Below are positions 1 through 10,762 of a stretch of DNA of 64,000 nucleotides, in pieces; the first letter of the stretch is position 1, and the number at the start of each line of letters is the position of its first letter. The position numbers were made by a program, and so were the translations under genes. Source of the stretch: Salinisphaera hydrothermalis C41B8 (lineage in GTDB: Bacteria > Pseudomonadota > Gammaproteobacteria > Nevskiales > Salinisphaeraceae); the NCBI RefSeq assembly GCF_000732535.1, contig NZ_APNK01000001.1, forward strand, positions 1 through 64,000, in the 5' to 3' direction. The notes beneath the pieces were generated by a model. That model worked only from the letters and a program-made list of their open reading frames with translations. It had not been told where the DNA came from and did not search any database.

Positions 1-266
<266 letters not shown>

Positions 267-267
<1 letters not shown>

Positions 268-534
268 GGCGTGTCGCTATGAGATACGCCACCGCATGAG
301 GCCCGCCCATCGTGTCAGGCAAGGCGCATGCCGCCGAGCGTGGCGGGCCCCACGGTCAAGGCATGCAACGCCGCCTGGCGCGGTGGGCGGGCCTCACCCG
401 CAGGGCCCATGCCCGTGAGGCGGCAATCCGGCGTTATCGTTCGCTCACGTGGCCGGGCCACGCGACGCTCACGATGCCTTGTCTTGCCACCTCACGGGTG
501 CGGGTGCGGCGGTGTATCTCATGACGACACGCCC
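267..534. repeat. Fold-back intergenic element with about 26-bp imperfect terminal inverted repeats
   Basis: The gap between the first gene and the dehydrogenase holds no convincing gene. Its left end (267-295, beginning GGGCGTGTCG, containing ATGAGATACGCC) is closely matched in inverse by 509-534 (GCGGTGTATCTCATGACG then ACACGCCC). Inside are further GC-rich palindromic stretches. This is what a small non-autonomous (MITE-like) element or a strong fold-back structure looks like. No target duplication or second copy could be identified here. Confidence 0.55.
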
Positions 535-607
535 AAATCGCGCCGGCCGGCAATCCCCGCCCGACCATCGAGTCGAAGCGGGGATTTTCGGGCGTCGCGG
601 CAGGCGG

Positions 608-1618
608 CTACAGACGCTCGATGATGGCGTCGGCAAATCCCTGCGTGGAACCCTCGCCACCGATGTCGGGCGTCGTGCGATCCCCATCAGCCATGGCGCC
701 GCGCACGGCTTGGCGGATGCGCTCGGCCTGATCGTCCAAATCGAGATGGTCGAGCATGAGCGCGGTAGCAAGAATCACGGAAGTCGGGTTAGCGATATTC
801 TGGCCGGCAATGTCGGGCGCGCTGCCATGAACCGCCTCGAACATCGCGCAGTCGTCGCCGATGTTCGCCCCGGGCGCCAAACCGAGGCCGCCGATCAGGC
901 CAGCGCATAAATCAGAGATGATGTCGCCGAAAAGATTGGTGGTCACGATGACGTCGAATTTTTCCGGCGCCATCACGAGCTTCATCGCGCAGGCATCGAC
1001 GATGACTTCTTCGTACTCGAGATCGTCGTATTCCTCGGCAATCTCGCGCCCCACCTTCAGGAAAAGCCCCGAGGTGGACTTCATGATGTTGGCCTTGTGC
1101 GCCAGCGTGACCTTCTTGCGGCCGCGCGCCCGGGCCATCTCGAACGCGAAACGCAGAATATGCTCGGACTCGGAACGGGTAATCACCGACAGTGCCTCGG
1201 CCCGATTGCCGTCCTCGGACACCGTCTGACCCTGGCCGGAATACATCCCGCCGGTGTTCTCGCGCACGGTGATGATGTCGAGATTGTCGTAGCGCGATTT
1301 CGTGCCCGGCAGGGACAGCGTCGGGCGGACGTTGGCATATAGATCGAAATGCTTGCGCATTGCGACATTGACCGACCGATAACCCTGGCCGACCGGCGTA
1401 GTGACCGGCCCCTTGAGCACGAGCCCGGTGCGTTCGATGGAATCGATCGCCTGCTGGGGCAACGGATCGGTTTCGCCGGCATCCAGTGCGGCCTGGCCGA
1501 CTTCGACATAGTCGTAGTCGAAATCGACATCCAGTGCATCGATGACCTTGAGTGCCGCATCGACAATATCGGGACCGATACCATCGCCCTTGATGACCGT
1601 AAGCGGAGTGCTCGCCAT
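608..1618 (-). CDS. NAD(+)-type isocitrate dehydrogenase (isocitrate/isopropylmalate dehydrogenase family)
   Basis: A 336-residue protein of the beta-decarboxylating dehydrogenase family. It starts with the family N-terminus (VIKGDGIGP) and carries the substrate loop SVNVAMRKHFDLYANVRP, the Lys/Asp metal-site region (AHKANIMK, TNLFGDIISDL) and the cofactor segment AVHGSAPDIAGQNIANP. The SxN-R-K substrate loop and the DIAGQNIANP cofactor loop resemble NAD-dependent isocitrate dehydrogenases rather than LeuB or the larger NADP enzyme. The expected reaction is isocitrate + NAD to 2-oxoglutarate, CO2 and NADH in the cytoplasmic TCA cycle. It stands alone and is transcribed away from the L,D-transpeptidase gene. 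Isopropylmalate or homoisocitrate dehydrogenase remain less likely alternatives, since no leucine or lysine genes are adjacent. Confidence 0.85.
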   Translation of the reverse strand: MASTPLTVIKGDGIGPDIVDAALKVIDALDVDFDYDYVEVGQAALDAGETDPLPQQAIDSIERTGLVLKGPVTTPVGQGYRSVNVAMRKHFDLYANVRPTLSLPGTKSRYDNLDIITVRENTGGMYSGQGQTVSEDGNRAEALSVITRSESEHILRFAFEMARARGRKKVTLAHKANIMKSTSGLFLKVGREIAEEYDDLEYEEVIVDACAMKLVMAPEKFDVIVTTNLFGDIISDLCAGLIGGLGLAPGANIGDDCAMFEAVHGSAPDIAGQNIANPTSVILATALMLDHLDLDDQAERIRQAVRGAMADGDRTTPDIGGEGSTQGFADAIIERL

Positions 1619-1756
1619 GTCTTATACCCTGAAGTTGCTTGGCCTCGGGCGACGTCGGGTCGCCCCCGCGCTGACTGTGGCATTCTACCAGCTTGATTCG
1701 GCGCGGCCGGTTGCAACCGCGTATAGAAAAGCAGTCGACGGGGAGGATTTTCGAGC

Positions 1757-2281
1757 ATGAGATCTGTGATGTCGCGATGGCGCGTGGCCCTGTTGGCTTG
1801 GGTCATGTTGCTTGTCGTCCTGCCTGGCGCAGCCAATGCCACCGTCGCGCCCAGCCACACGCTAACCGGCGATGCCGATCTGGTTGTCGTGATGAAATCC
1901 GAGCGCGAGCTGTATCTCTATCGTAACGGGCTGATCATGGCCCAGTACCCGATCGCACTCGGTCTGAGCCCGATCGGCACCAAGCAGATGCGCGGCGACG
2001 ACAAGACGCCAATCGGCGCGTATACCCTCGATTGGCGCAATCCGAACAGCGATTTCCATCGCTCGATCCATATTTCGTACCCGGACGCGGCCGATCGTGC
2101 CCATGCCGCCGAGCTCGGCGTTTCGGCCGGCAACGACATCATGATTCATGGCCAGCCGGACTACGACGACCGCCCGCGCACCGGTGACTGGACGCATGGC
2201 TGTATTGCCGTGTCCAATGCGGCGATCGACCAGATCTGGGCTCACGTGCCCGACGGTACCCCGATTCATATCTACCCGTGA
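1757..2281 (+). CDS. L,D-transpeptidase (YkuD domain), exported
   Basis: A 174-residue protein with an N-terminal signal sequence (two Arg, then a hydrophobic stretch ending about residue 29 at ANA). The rest is one YkuD domain, with the catalytic region IMIHGQP followed by WTHGCIAVSN, where the His and Cys of the HGC motif form the active site. Such enzymes make 3-3 crosslinks in peptidoglycan or tether proteins to it in the periplasm; small single-domain members also act as murein hydrolases. An in-frame ATG five codons later (1772) is an equally possible start. The stop overlaps the start of the next gene (2278) by four bases, suggesting co-transcription with the membrane protein downstream. 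Confidence 0.88.
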   Translation: MRSVMSRWRVALLAWVMLLVVLPGAANATVAPSHTLTGDADLVVVMKSERELYLYRNGLIMAQYPIALGLSPIGTKQMRGDDKTPIGAYTLDWRNPNSDFHRSIHISYPDAADRAHAAELGVSAGNDIMIHGQPDYDDRPRTGDWTHGCIAVSNAAIDQIWAHVPDGTPIHIYP

Positions 2282-3288
2282 CCGAGCGCTCGCGGTCGCA
2301 GCCGCGCCGGCCCGGTCAGCTGCCGGCGGAAAAGCATCGCGACCTGACGGCCGCGCGGCGTCAGGAATGGGGCACACTGATATTACGTGTCACCGTCGTC
2401 GTCGTTCTATATGCCGCCCTCGGCGCAAGCCAGGCGCTGCACGCGGTCTGGCTGAAAAGCCTTTGGTCGCTGCTGCCGCCCTTCGCTTTTCTGGTGGCCG
2501 TACGGATCGAGTCCTGGCCGCCAACGCGGCGTTTTCCCTACGGGTTCTATCGTGCCGGCAGCATCGCGTTTCTGACCTCGGCCCTCGCCCTGACCTGTAT
2601 GGGCGGTTATCTGATCTTCGCGGGCGCCCGCTCGCTGATCGAGCAGCACCAGCCGAGCCTGGCCACCATCGATGCCGCGGGCGGCCCGACGCACTGGGCC
2701 GGCTGGTGGATCATCGCCGCGCTGGCCTACAGCGTCGCGGTGCCCTGGATCATTGGCCGGCGGCGTCAGCAGCTCGCCATCGATCTGCACGACAAAGGGC
2801 TGTATGCCGACGCCTCAATGGGCCGGGTCAACTGGCTGGCCGGCAGCGCGGCTATTATCGGCGTGCTCGGCATCGGCTTTGGCGTATGGTGGCTGGACTT
2901 CGCCGCCGCGCTCGCCATCGGTCTGGATATCACCTGGCACGGATTGCGGCATCTCTACACCGCCGTTTGCGATCTGATCGACGAAATCCCACGGCGTATC
3001 GGTAGCAGCGAACTCGACCCCCTGGGCGCCGACATTCGCGATTTTCTGCGCGGCCAGGAATGGATACGCGACGCGCGGGTACGCCTGCGTGAAGAGGGGC
3101 GGCTCTTGACCGGGATCGCCCTGATCTGTCCGAACGAAGACGAAGCCTCGCTGGCGCTATTCGAATCCGCCCGCGAGGAGATCGAGACCATGGACTGGCG
3201 CCTGCTCGACTTCCAGCTTGTTCCGGTATGCGACACGACGTTCGAGCGCTATTGCATCGACGCGCACGGCCGATGGTCGCAGAACTGA
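2278..3288 (+). CDS. Cation diffusion facilitator-like membrane transporter
   Basis: A 336-residue integral membrane protein with about five or six hydrophobic segments between residues 34 and 235, and a soluble C-terminal domain of roughly 100 residues. The segment LHDKGLYADASMGRVNWLAG resembles the metal-site helix of CDF transporters, where Asp residues bind the ion, and PYGFYRAGSIAFL resembles the family N-terminal helix. The likely role is proton-coupled efflux of a divalent cation across the inner membrane; the metal cannot be predicted. The second metal-binding helix is weak, so it may be a divergent member. It overlaps the upstream L,D-transpeptidase by four bases, and the JAMM protein starts inside its 3' end, so these three genes probably form an operon. 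Confidence 0.72.
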   Translation: MTERSRSQPRRPGQLPAEKHRDLTAARRQEWGTLILRVTVVVVLYAALGASQALHAVWLKSLWSLLPPFAFLVAVRIESWPPTRRFPYGFYRAGSIAFLTSALALTCMGGYLIFAGARSLIEQHQPSLATIDAAGGPTHWAGWWIIAALAYSVAVPWIIGRRRQQLAIDLHDKGLYADASMGRVNWLAGSAAIIGVLGIGFGVWWLDFAAALAIGLDITWHGLRHLYTAVCDLIDEIPRRIGSSELDPLGADIRDFLRGQEWIRDARVRLREEGRLLTGIALICPNEDEASLALFESAREEIETMDWRLLDFQLVPVCDTTFERYCIDAHGRWSQN

Positions 3289-3692
3289 TCCTCCCCCGCG
3301 GCCTGGGCGACTCCCTGCTCGATGAGGCGCGCCGCGCCGGCACCGTCGAGATCTGCGGTTTGATCGCGGCCAGCGACGGACAAGCTCCCGTCCGCTATCC
3401 GATCGCCAATCGCGCGGCGCGCGCGGCCGATCGCTTCGATATGGACGCCGCCGGTCAGATCGCGGCGTTCAAGGCCATGCGCGAAGCAGGCGAGACCTTG
3501 CTCGCGATCTACCACTCGCATCCGCACGGCGAAGCCGAACCTTCCATGCACGATCGCCATGGGCACAGCTATCCGGACGCCCTCGGCCTGATCATAGCGC
3601 CCGCGGCCGTGCGCGCCGCCGCGATACGGGCCTGGGCCATGCAGACCGGGGCTCCGGCCGAGGTGGCAATCAACTGGGTGAGCGCCCTCTAA
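3273..3692 (+). CDS. JAMM/MPN metallopeptidase domain protein (Mov34/Rad25-Xpd-binding type)
   Basis: A 139-residue single-domain protein when started at ATG 3273; an upstream GTG-type extension adds only out-of-family residues. It has the complete JAMM zinc motif: Glu in EICGLI, then HSHPHGEAEPSMHD, giving His-x-His and the Ser-x-x-Asp. Stand-alone bacterial JAMM proteins cleave small-molecule or peptide conjugates, for example removing cysteine from thiocarboxylated sulfur-carrier proteins or processing isopeptides. No ThiS/MoaD-like partner is adjacent. It overlaps the end of the CDF-like gene by 16 bases and precedes proS by about 150 bases. The substrate is unknown. Confidence 0.8.
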   Translation: MVAELILPRGLGDSLLDEARRAGTVEICGLIAASDGQAPVRYPIANRAARAADRFDMDAAGQIAAFKAMREAGETLLAIYHSHPHGEAEPSMHDRHGHSYPDALGLIIAPAAVRAAAIRAWAMQTGAPAEVAINWVSAL

Positions 3693-3807
3693 TCGCGAGG
3701 CAGCGACTTGCGCCGTGTCCGACATGATGGCGAACACCCGCACGGACTCGTACCAAACCGCGACACGCCCCCCGGCACGTTTTCTCCACGCCGGCCCCCG
3801 GTTTTTG

Positions 3808-3831
3808 TAGAATCGGCGGTTGGACCAACCG
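3808..3831 (+). promoter_or_regulatory. Possible proS promoter -10 and leader hairpin
   Basis: TAGAAT at 3808-3813 could be a -10 box; no good -35 was found at the right distance. Just after it, 3817-3831 is a perfect palindrome (CGGTTGG, one base, CCAACCG) that would form a hairpin in the leader, 14 bases before the proS ATG. This is a candidate only. Confidence 0.3.
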
Positions 3832-3845
3832 ACGGCTCTTTATCC

Positions 3846-5552
3846 ATGCGTCTTTCCGCTTTCGCCCTGGCCACGACCAAGGAGACCCCGGCCGACGCCG
3901 AGATCGTCTCCCATCAGTTGATGCTGCGCGCCGGCATGATCCGGCGTCTGGCCGCCGGGCTATACAGCTGGTCGCCGCTCGGCATGCGCGTGCTGCGCAA
4001 GGTCGAGAACATCGTGCGCGCGGAAATGGACGCGATCGGCGCGCTGGAAATGCTCATGCCGGCGATTCAGCCCGCCGAGCTGTGGCGTGAGTCCGGCCGC
4101 TGGGATGCCATGGGCCCGCTCATGCTGCGCATGACCGACCGCGCCGAGCGTGAGTATTGCTTCGGGCCGACGCATGAAGAAGTCATCACCGACTACGTCA
4201 AGCGCGACGTGCGCAGCTACAAGCAGCTGCCGGTGACCTATTACCAGATCCAGACCAAGTTCCGCGACGAGATCCGCCCGCGCTTCGGTCTGATGCGCGC
4301 GCGCGAATTCATCATGAAGGATGCCTACTCCTTCCATATGGACGCGGCCGATCTGGATCGCGAATACCGCAACATGCGCGGCGCCTATCACGCCATTCTC
4401 GATCGCATGGGGCTCGATTATCGTGTCGTAGCCGCGGATTCGGGCGATATCGGCGGCGCCAAGTCCGAGGAATTTCACGTACTGGCATTGTCCGGTGAGG
4501 ACGAACTGGCCGTATCCACCGACGGTGCCTATGCCGCCAACATCGAGGCCGCCAAGACCGTGCGCCCCGAGGGCGAGCGCGCTGCGCCGACCGGCGAACT
4601 GAAGAAGATCGAAACGCCCGGTGTGACCACCATCGCCGGGCTGGCCGAGCATATGGGGGTGCCGGAATCGGCCACCGCCAAGTCGATCGTGGTGATGGGC
4701 GAATCGGGCGATCCGGTGCTGCTCATGCTGCGCGGCGATCACAGCCTCAACGAGATCAAGGCCCAGGATCTGGAGGGCGTCGTTTCGCCGCTGACCATGG
4801 CCGACGAAGCCACCATCCGTACCCATTTCGGCGCTGGGCCGGGTTCGATCGGGCCGGTCAACACGAACGTGACCGTGATTGCCGACTATGCGCTGGCCAA
4901 CGCGTCCGACATGGTGGTCGGCGCCAACTATGACGGCGCCCACTTCACGCACTTCAACTGGGGCCGCGATCATCCCGAGCCGCAGTTCGCCGATCTGCGC
5001 AACGTGAATGCGGGTGACGCCAGCCCGACCGGTACCGGCACGCTCGAGATCCTGCGCGGTATCGAGGTGGGCCATGTGTTCCAGCTCGGCGACAAGTACA
5101 GCCGTGCGCTGGATCTCTCGGTGCTCGACGAATCCGGCAACGCGGTCGTGCCGGAGATGGGCTGCTATGGCTTCGGTGTATCGCGTATCGTCGCGGCCGC
5201 CATCGAGCAGTGTCACGACGACGCCGGCATCTGCTGGCCGCAGGCGATCGCCCCGTTCGATCTAGTGATCATCCCGATCAAGGCCGACAAGTCGGCCGCG
5301 GTGCGCGAGGCCTGCGAGACGCTGTATACCGAGCTCAAGGCCGCCGGCGTGGATGTCGCCTACGACGACCGTGGCCTGCGCCCGGGGCCGATGTTCGCCG
5401 ATGCTGAGCTGATCGGCGTGCCGCATCGCATCGTGGTGTCGGATCGCGGCCTGGAATCCGGCAAGCTCGAATACAAAGGCCGCCGCGACGAACAATCCTC
5501 CGAAATCGATCACGATGTCGCCGCGATCAAGGCGGTCGTTCTCGGCGGCTGA
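3846..5552 (+). CDS. proS: Prolyl-tRNA synthetase, bacterial (ProS type with editing insertion)
   Basis: A 568-residue class II aminoacyl-tRNA synthetase from ATG 3846, which gives the conserved beginning [19 protein letters not shown]. Class II motifs are visible ([25 protein letters not shown]). The central insertion at about residues 230-390 ([21 protein letters not shown]) is the YbaK-like domain that hydrolyses mis-charged Ala-tRNA(Pro). The C-terminal anticodon-binding domain ([34 protein letters not shown]) is complete. It charges tRNA(Pro) with proline in the cytoplasm. The open frame extends 46 codons further upstream, but that part is not conserved-looking. A lytic transglycosylase gene starts within or just after its 3' end. 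Confidence 0.97.
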   Translation: MRLSAFALATTKETPADAEIVSHQLMLRAGMIRRLAAGLYSWSPLGMRVLRKVENIVRAEMDAIGALEMLMPAIQPAELWRESGRWDAMGPLMLRMTDRAEREYCFGPTHEEVITDYVKRDVRSYKQLPVTYYQIQTKFRDEIRPRFGLMRAREFIMKDAYSFHMDAADLDREYRNMRGAYHAILDRMGLDYRVVAADSGDIGGAKSEEFHVLALSGEDELAVSTDGAYAANIEAAKTVRPEGERAAPTGELKKIETPGVTTIAGLAEHMGVPESATAKSIVVMGESGDPVLLMLRGDHSLNEIKAQDLEGVVSPLTMADEATIRTHFGAGPGSIGPVNTNVTVIADYALANASDMVVGANYDGAHFTHFNWGRDHPEPQFADLRNVNAGDASPTGTGTLEILRGIEVGHVFQLGDKYSRALDLSVLDESGNAVVPEMGCYGFGVSRIVAAAIEQCHDDAGICWPQAIAPFDLVIIPIKADKSAAVREACETLYTELKAAGVDVAYDDRGLRPGPMFADAELIGVPHRIVVSDRGLESGKLEYKGRRDEQSSEIDHDVAAIKAVVLGG

Positions 5553-6147
5553 GCGTTTGCCGCGCCCGCGGCTGGCGCTGCTCATCATCGGTCTGGTGGT
5601 CTGGGGGCTTGTGCCCCCGGCCGCCTTCGGCGCGGCGGCCGTGCCCGATCATATGCAGCCCGGTATGCGCGGCGCGCTCAAGAAAGCAATCGCGGATTCC
5701 AAGGGCTTCAAGAACCGGTTCGATGCCGAAGTGTGGCTGGTGGATATGGCACACCGGCTCGCGCCGCGCGTGCCGAGCGTGCAACGCCGGCTCAACCTGC
5801 TGCGCGACGTGCATGGCGCGGCGACCGAGGCCGGCCTGTCGCCGCAGCTCGTGCTGGCCGTGATCCAGGTCGAATCCAACTTCAAGCGGTTCGCGCTGTC
5901 GTCCGCCGGTGCCGAAGGGCTGATGCAGATCATGCCGTTCTGGCGCCACGAAATCGGCGCGCCAGGCGACAACCTGTTCAACCGCGCTACCAATCTGCGC
6001 TACGGCTGCGCGATTCTCGCCTACTACCTCAAACTGGAACATGGCGACGTGACGCGCGCTCTCGCGCGTTACAACGGCAGCCTCGGTCAGCTCTGGTATC
6101 CGCTGCGAGTCGAAAGCGCGCTCAGTCAGAACTGGCAGATTCCATAG
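5515..6147 (+). CDS. Lytic transglycosylase (SLT domain), exported
   Basis: A 210-residue protein with an N-terminal signal/anchor segment ([21 protein letters not shown]) followed by one Slt-type lysozyme-fold domain. The catalytic Glu lies in [27 protein letters not shown], and the conserved [13 protein letters not shown] and RALARYNGS motifs follow. It would cleave the MurNAc-GlcNAc bond of peptidoglycan to give anhydro-MurNAc ends in the periplasm. ATG 5515 overlaps proS by 38 bases; TTG 5557, directly after the proS stop, would start just before the signal sequence and is a good alternative. The close link with proS fits an operon. Confidence 0.88.
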   Translation: MSPRSRRSFSAAERLPRPRLALLIIGLVVWGLVPPAAFGAAAVPDHMQPGMRGALKKAIADSKGFKNRFDAEVWLVDMAHRLAPRVPSVQRRLNLLRDVHGAATEAGLSPQLVLAVIQVESNFKRFALSSAGAEGLMQIMPFWRHEIGAPGDNLFNRATNLRYGCAILAYYLKLEHGDVTRALARYNGSLGQLWYPLRVESALSQNWQIP

Positions 6148-6469
6148 CGCGCCTCGAGATTTCTGGCGTCCGCCTCTTCGGCCTGCCCACGGACGCGACA
6201 AAGCGGCTATGCGTCGTGGCCATTTGATCGGCGAGCGCAGCCCGACGCGTCCGATCCCGCACGGCCGATCGTATCCACTGCCGGGGCGACGTAACGCTCG
6301 CCGAGCGGAATCGACCCATGCGCAAGCCGGCATTCGGATTGGGTCGTGTAGGCTCAAAACGCGTTGGCCGCCCAGCCCTGCACGCGTGACGGTCATGGCA
6401 GGGACCAACCGCCACGCCGGGCGCATCGGCACACCGCATCACCCTCGTTGAATTGCCAGAGCAGACATC
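6148..6469. other. Intergenic stretch without a recognisable gene
   Basis: About 320 bases between the transglycosylase and wrbA. Short open frames occur on both strands, but none has a credible start, family motif or ribosome site. It presumably contains the wrbA promoter; no strong -35/-10 pair stands out. Confidence 0.5.
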
Positions 6470-7072
6470 ATGAGCCAGGACATTCTGATCATCTATTACA
6501 GCCGTAACGGCACCACCGCGGCACTGGCCAACGAGGTCGCCCGCGGCGTGGCCCGGATCGACGGCATGGCCGCGCGAGTGCGCACGGTGCCCCCGGTATC
6601 ACCCACCACCGAGGCCACCGACCCGGACGTTCCCGAGTCCGGCGCGCCCTACGTGGACCCCGATGACCTGGAAGAATGTGCCGGCCTGATCATCGGCTCG
6701 CCGACTCGCTTCGGCAACATGGCGGCCCCGCTGAAATACTTCATCGACACGTTGTCCGGCCAGTGGCTGTCGGGCACGCTGGCCGGCAAGCCGGGCGCGG
6801 TGTTCACATCGACCGGCAGCTTGCACGGCGGGCAGGAAACCACGCTCTTGTCGATGATGCTGCCGCTGATCCACCACGGCATGATAATCACCGGGCTCAC
6901 CTACACGGCCGACGATCTGCTGGCCGAAACCGATTCCGGCGGCACGCCCTATGGCGCCAGCCATGTCTCCGGCACGCTCGGCGATCGGCCGCTCACGGAG
7001 ATCGAGAAGAAGCTGGCGCGCAATCTGGGCGCGCGGGTAGCGGACATCGCCCGCCGGCTGGCTCAGCCGTAG
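6470..7072 (+). CDS. wrbA: WrbA-type NAD(P)H:quinone oxidoreductase (flavodoxin-like)
   Basis: A 200-residue flavodoxin-fold protein. The FMN phosphate loop is IIYYSRNGTTAALANEV, and the WrbA signatures GSPTRFGNMAAPLKYFID and FTSTGSLHGGQETTLLSM are intact. WrbA enzymes carry out two-electron reduction of quinones with NAD(P)H in the cytoplasm, limiting semiquinone and superoxide formation. The length is normal for the family. It converges on hda, overlapping the 3' end of that gene by ten bases. The link to hda is positional only. Confidence 0.93.
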   Translation: MSQDILIIYYSRNGTTAALANEVARGVARIDGMAARVRTVPPVSPTTEATDPDVPESGAPYVDPDDLEECAGLIIGSPTRFGNMAAPLKYFIDTLSGQWLSGTLAGKPGAVFTSTGSLHGGQETTLLSMMLPLIHHGMIITGLTYTADDLLAETDSGGTPYGASHVSGTLGDRPLTEIEKKLARNLGARVADIARRLAQP

Positions 7073-7755
7073 CCGAGCGCCTGTTTGACGAACGGGATGG
7101 TCAGGCGGCGATGGGCCGACAGCGACGCCCGGTCCAAGGTGTCCAGCGCGCTCATCAGATCCGGCACGCCGGCCTCGACGTGACGGATCATCCAGCGCGC
7201 GGTGGCTTCCGGCATATCCATACCACGCTGTTCGGCGCGCCGGATCAGCAGTTCGCGCTTGTCGTCGTCATCGAGCGGGCGACAGACGACCACCCCACCC
7301 CAGCCGAGGCGGCTGGCCAGATCCGGCAGCGCGAGACCGAGCTCGCGCGGCACGGCCGACCCCGCGGCCAGGAGACGGCTGCCGCGGGCACGCAGCTGGT
7401 CGGATAAACCGAGCAGCGCGATTTCGGCCTCGCGATCGCCGGCGATGGCATCGAGATCGTCCACACAGACACAGTCCATGTCGGCCAGACCTTCCAGCAA
7501 CGGCCCGATCGGCTCGTGAACCTGAGCCAGCGGCAAGTAGACACTGCGCCGCCCGGCATCGCCGATCGCTCGGCAGGCGGCCTGCAATAGATGGGTTTTG
7601 CCGCTATTAGCCGGGCCTGCCACGAACAGGCGCTCGCTACGCCCGCCCACGACCTCGGCCACGGCGGCCTTGGCATCGGCGTTGGTACGGCCTACAAAAG
7701 CGGCCAATGTCGCCGAGGCCGGCAGCTGAACACCGAGAACGAGCTGTACGGGCAT
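7063..7755 (-). CDS. hda: DnaA regulatory inactivator Hda (DnaA-like AAA+ protein)
   Basis: A 230-residue protein from ATG 7755 (MPVQLVLGVQLPASATLAAFVG), the usual start in the family. Walker A is VAGPANSGKTHLL, Walker B is CVCVDDLDAIAG, and the C-terminal region carries the DnaA-family sensor II arginine region. Hda lacks the DNA-binding domain of DnaA. With the beta clamp it stimulates ATP hydrolysis by DnaA to prevent re-initiation of replication; the QLVL segment near the N-terminus fits a clamp-binding motif. The order hda, perM-like, purM, purN is the usual gammaproteobacterial arrangement. The frame extends upstream to 7836, but those residues are not family-like. Confidence 0.92.
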   Translation of the reverse strand: MPVQLVLGVQLPASATLAAFVGRTNADAKAAVAEVVGGRSERLFVAGPANSGKTHLLQAACRAIGDAGRRSVYLPLAQVHEPIGPLLEGLADMDCVCVDDLDAIAGDREAEIALLGLSDQLRARGSRLLAAGSAVPRELGLALPDLASRLGWGGVVVCRPLDDDDKRELLIRRAEQRGMDMPEATARWMIRHVEAGVPDLMSALDTLDRASLSAHRRLTIPFVKQALGYG

Positions 7756-7857
7756 ACGAACCTGCGGTGGATGGATCGACGACGCGCCCCCTGCGCGGCG
7801 ATCCGCTAGAATGCCGGGATGACGAACGGCGGGCAACCGCCGCGCCCCGAGTCGGGC

Positions 7858-8904
7858 TTATTCTTCCAGGTACAGGCGGCTTTCCCGCCAGCGTCGACCG
7901 GCATAACGCACGATCACCGCGATCGTTGCCGCCGTCGGTAGCGCCAGCAGCACGCCAATAAAGCCGAACAGCTGGCCGCCGGCCAGTACCGCAAAGATCA
8001 CCCAGACCGGGTGCAGGCCGATGAATTCGCCCAGCAGCAGCGGCGTGAGCACCATCTGCTCCATGATCTGCCCGATACCGAACACCAGCAGCACCCAGAG
8101 CAGCTGATAAGGATCGCCGGTCTGCACCAGCATCGCCACGCTCGCCATGCAGACACCCGAAAACACGCCGACATAGGGCACGAAGCTGATCAGCCCCGCG
8201 CCCAGTCCGATCACCAGCGCCAGATCGAGGCCCGCCAACCACAGGCCGACGATATAGATCGTGCCCAGCACCAGCATGACCAGCGCCTGGCCGCGAATGA
8301 AGTGCCCGAGCACGTCGTCGGTCTCGCGGGCGAGTTCGGTGATGGTGTGTTCGTAGCGGCGCGGCAGCTGGGCCCGGATGAACGCAGTCATGCGATCCCA
8401 GTCGCGCAACAGATAGAACATGATCACCGGCACGAGCAACAGGTTGATCGCCCACGACAACAACGTCGTACCGGAAGAAAACGCCTGCTTGGCGATCGCC
8501 GAGGCAAAACCGCCGGCGCTGCCCCAGTTGTTGGAGATCAGCTGGCGAATGGAGTCGGCATCGATGCCGCCCACGCTGGGGGCGATGCGCCGGATCCAGG
8601 GGTTGAACGTATGCTGCGCCCAATCGAGATAACGCGGCAGGCTGCGGATGAGCGTATCGAACTGGGCCTGCAGAATCGGCAGCAACAGGAAGATCGAGAG
8701 CGCAAACACGAAGCTGAGCGCGACAAAGACCAGAATGACGCCGAGGGTGCGATTCAGTCGCAGACGCTCCAGGCGATCGACGATTGGATCGCAGACATAG
8801 GCCAGCCCGGCACCGAGCACGAACGGCAGCAGCATGCCGTGCAACAGCACGATGACCAGAATCAGCCCCGCAGCGCCGATCAATGCGAGAGTACGGCCAC
8901 GCAT
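7858..8904 (-). CDS. AI-2E family transporter (PerM-like membrane protein)
   Basis: A 348-residue protein with about seven to eight hydrophobic segments, beginning at residue 7 and ending with GQLFGFIGVLLALPTAATIAVIV, the characteristic C-terminal signature of the PerM/TqsA family. The loop at about residues 85-135 (LPRYLDWAQHTFNPWIRR) is the usual large periplasmic loop. Members export diverse small molecules; some move AI-2 and others act as Na+/H+ antiporters in halophiles, so the substrate is open. It sits between hda and the divergent purM, as in many gammaproteobacteria. Confidence 0.88.
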   Translation of the reverse strand: MRGRTLALIGAAGLILVIVLLHGMLLPFVLGAGLAYVCDPIVDRLERLRLNRTLGVILVFVALSFVFALSIFLLLPILQAQFDTLIRSLPRYLDWAQHTFNPWIRRIAPSVGGIDADSIRQLISNNWGSAGGFASAIAKQAFSSGTTLLSWAINLLLVPVIMFYLLRDWDRMTAFIRAQLPRRYEHTITELARETDDVLGHFIRGQALVMLVLGTIYIVGLWLAGLDLALVIGLGAGLISFVPYVGVFSGVCMASVAMLVQTGDPYQLLWVLLVFGIGQIMEQMVLTPLLLGEFIGLHPVWVIFAVLAGGQLFGFIGVLLALPTAATIAVIVRYAGRRWRESRLYLEE

Positions 8905-9032
8905 GGCTGTCAGCTTCTACCTGCGGTCATGGATATCGGAGCGCAATCCCAGTCGTGCTCGTCGAAACGGTACAATAGCACGCTGTTGCCGGAGCTCCGG
9001 CGTTTGGTTCATGCAACCGAGAAGGCCTGATC

Positions 9033-10075
<1,043 letters not shown>

Positions 10076-10076
<1 letters not shown>

Positions 10077-10762
10077 TGACCGATATAGAACGTACACGCC
10101 CGGCCCGTCTGGTCGTGCTCATCTCCGGGCGCGGCCGCAACCTAGAAGCCATCATGCGCGCGATCGATGCCGGCGAGCTCGACGCCGAGATCGTGCTGGT
10201 CGCCAGCAACAAGCCGAACGCGCGCGGTTTGCAGACCGCCCGCCTGGCCGGCCTGCCGACGGTGGCGATCTCGCCGCGCGAGTTTGCCGACCGCGAAAGC
10301 TACGATGCCGCGCTGGCCCGTCGTATCGCCGCCGACAACCCGGACTGGGTCGTGCTCGCGGGCTTCATGCGCGTACTCAGCGATAGCTTCGTCGAGCGTT
10401 TTGCCGGGCGCATCGTCAACATTCATCCCTCCCTGTTGCCGAAGTACAAGGGCCTGCATACGCACGACCGGGCACTGGACGCCGGCGACCGCGATCACGG
10501 CGCCAGCGTGCATTTCGTTACGCCGACGCTGGACGACGGCCCGGTGATCCGCCAGGGTCGCATCACGATTCGCGACGGCGATACGGCCGACACCCTGGCC
10601 GATCGCATCATGGATCGCATCGAACAGCGCCTGTATGCCGCCGCGCTGGACGACCTCATCTCGGGCCGCGTGGTCTGGCGCGACGATGGCGTCTATCGCG
10701 ACGGCCAACGGCAATCGACTCCCCTGATCGTCGACTACGACGAGGATGCCCCGAGCCCATGA
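10076..10762 (+). CDS. purN: Phosphoribosylglycinamide formyltransferase
   Basis: A 228-residue PurN that transfers the formyl group of 10-formyl-THF to GAR. The catalytic core VNIHPSLLPKYKGLHTHDRA has the expected Asn, His and loop residues; the catalytic Asp is in FVTPTLDDGPVI. The phosphate-binding loop reads ISGRGRNLEA, with Arg where Ser is more usual. It runs about 15 residues longer than the E. coli protein. It is coupled to purM and overlaps the next gene by four bases (ATGA). The product feeds the same folate pool that betaine demethylation fills elsewhere in this window. Confidence 0.95.

Noticed and set aside
8011-9030. Long open frame antisense to the PerM-like gene
   Set aside because: It mirrors a genuine minus-strand membrane protein; high GC favours open antisense frames, and its Gln/His/Asp-rich product has no domain.
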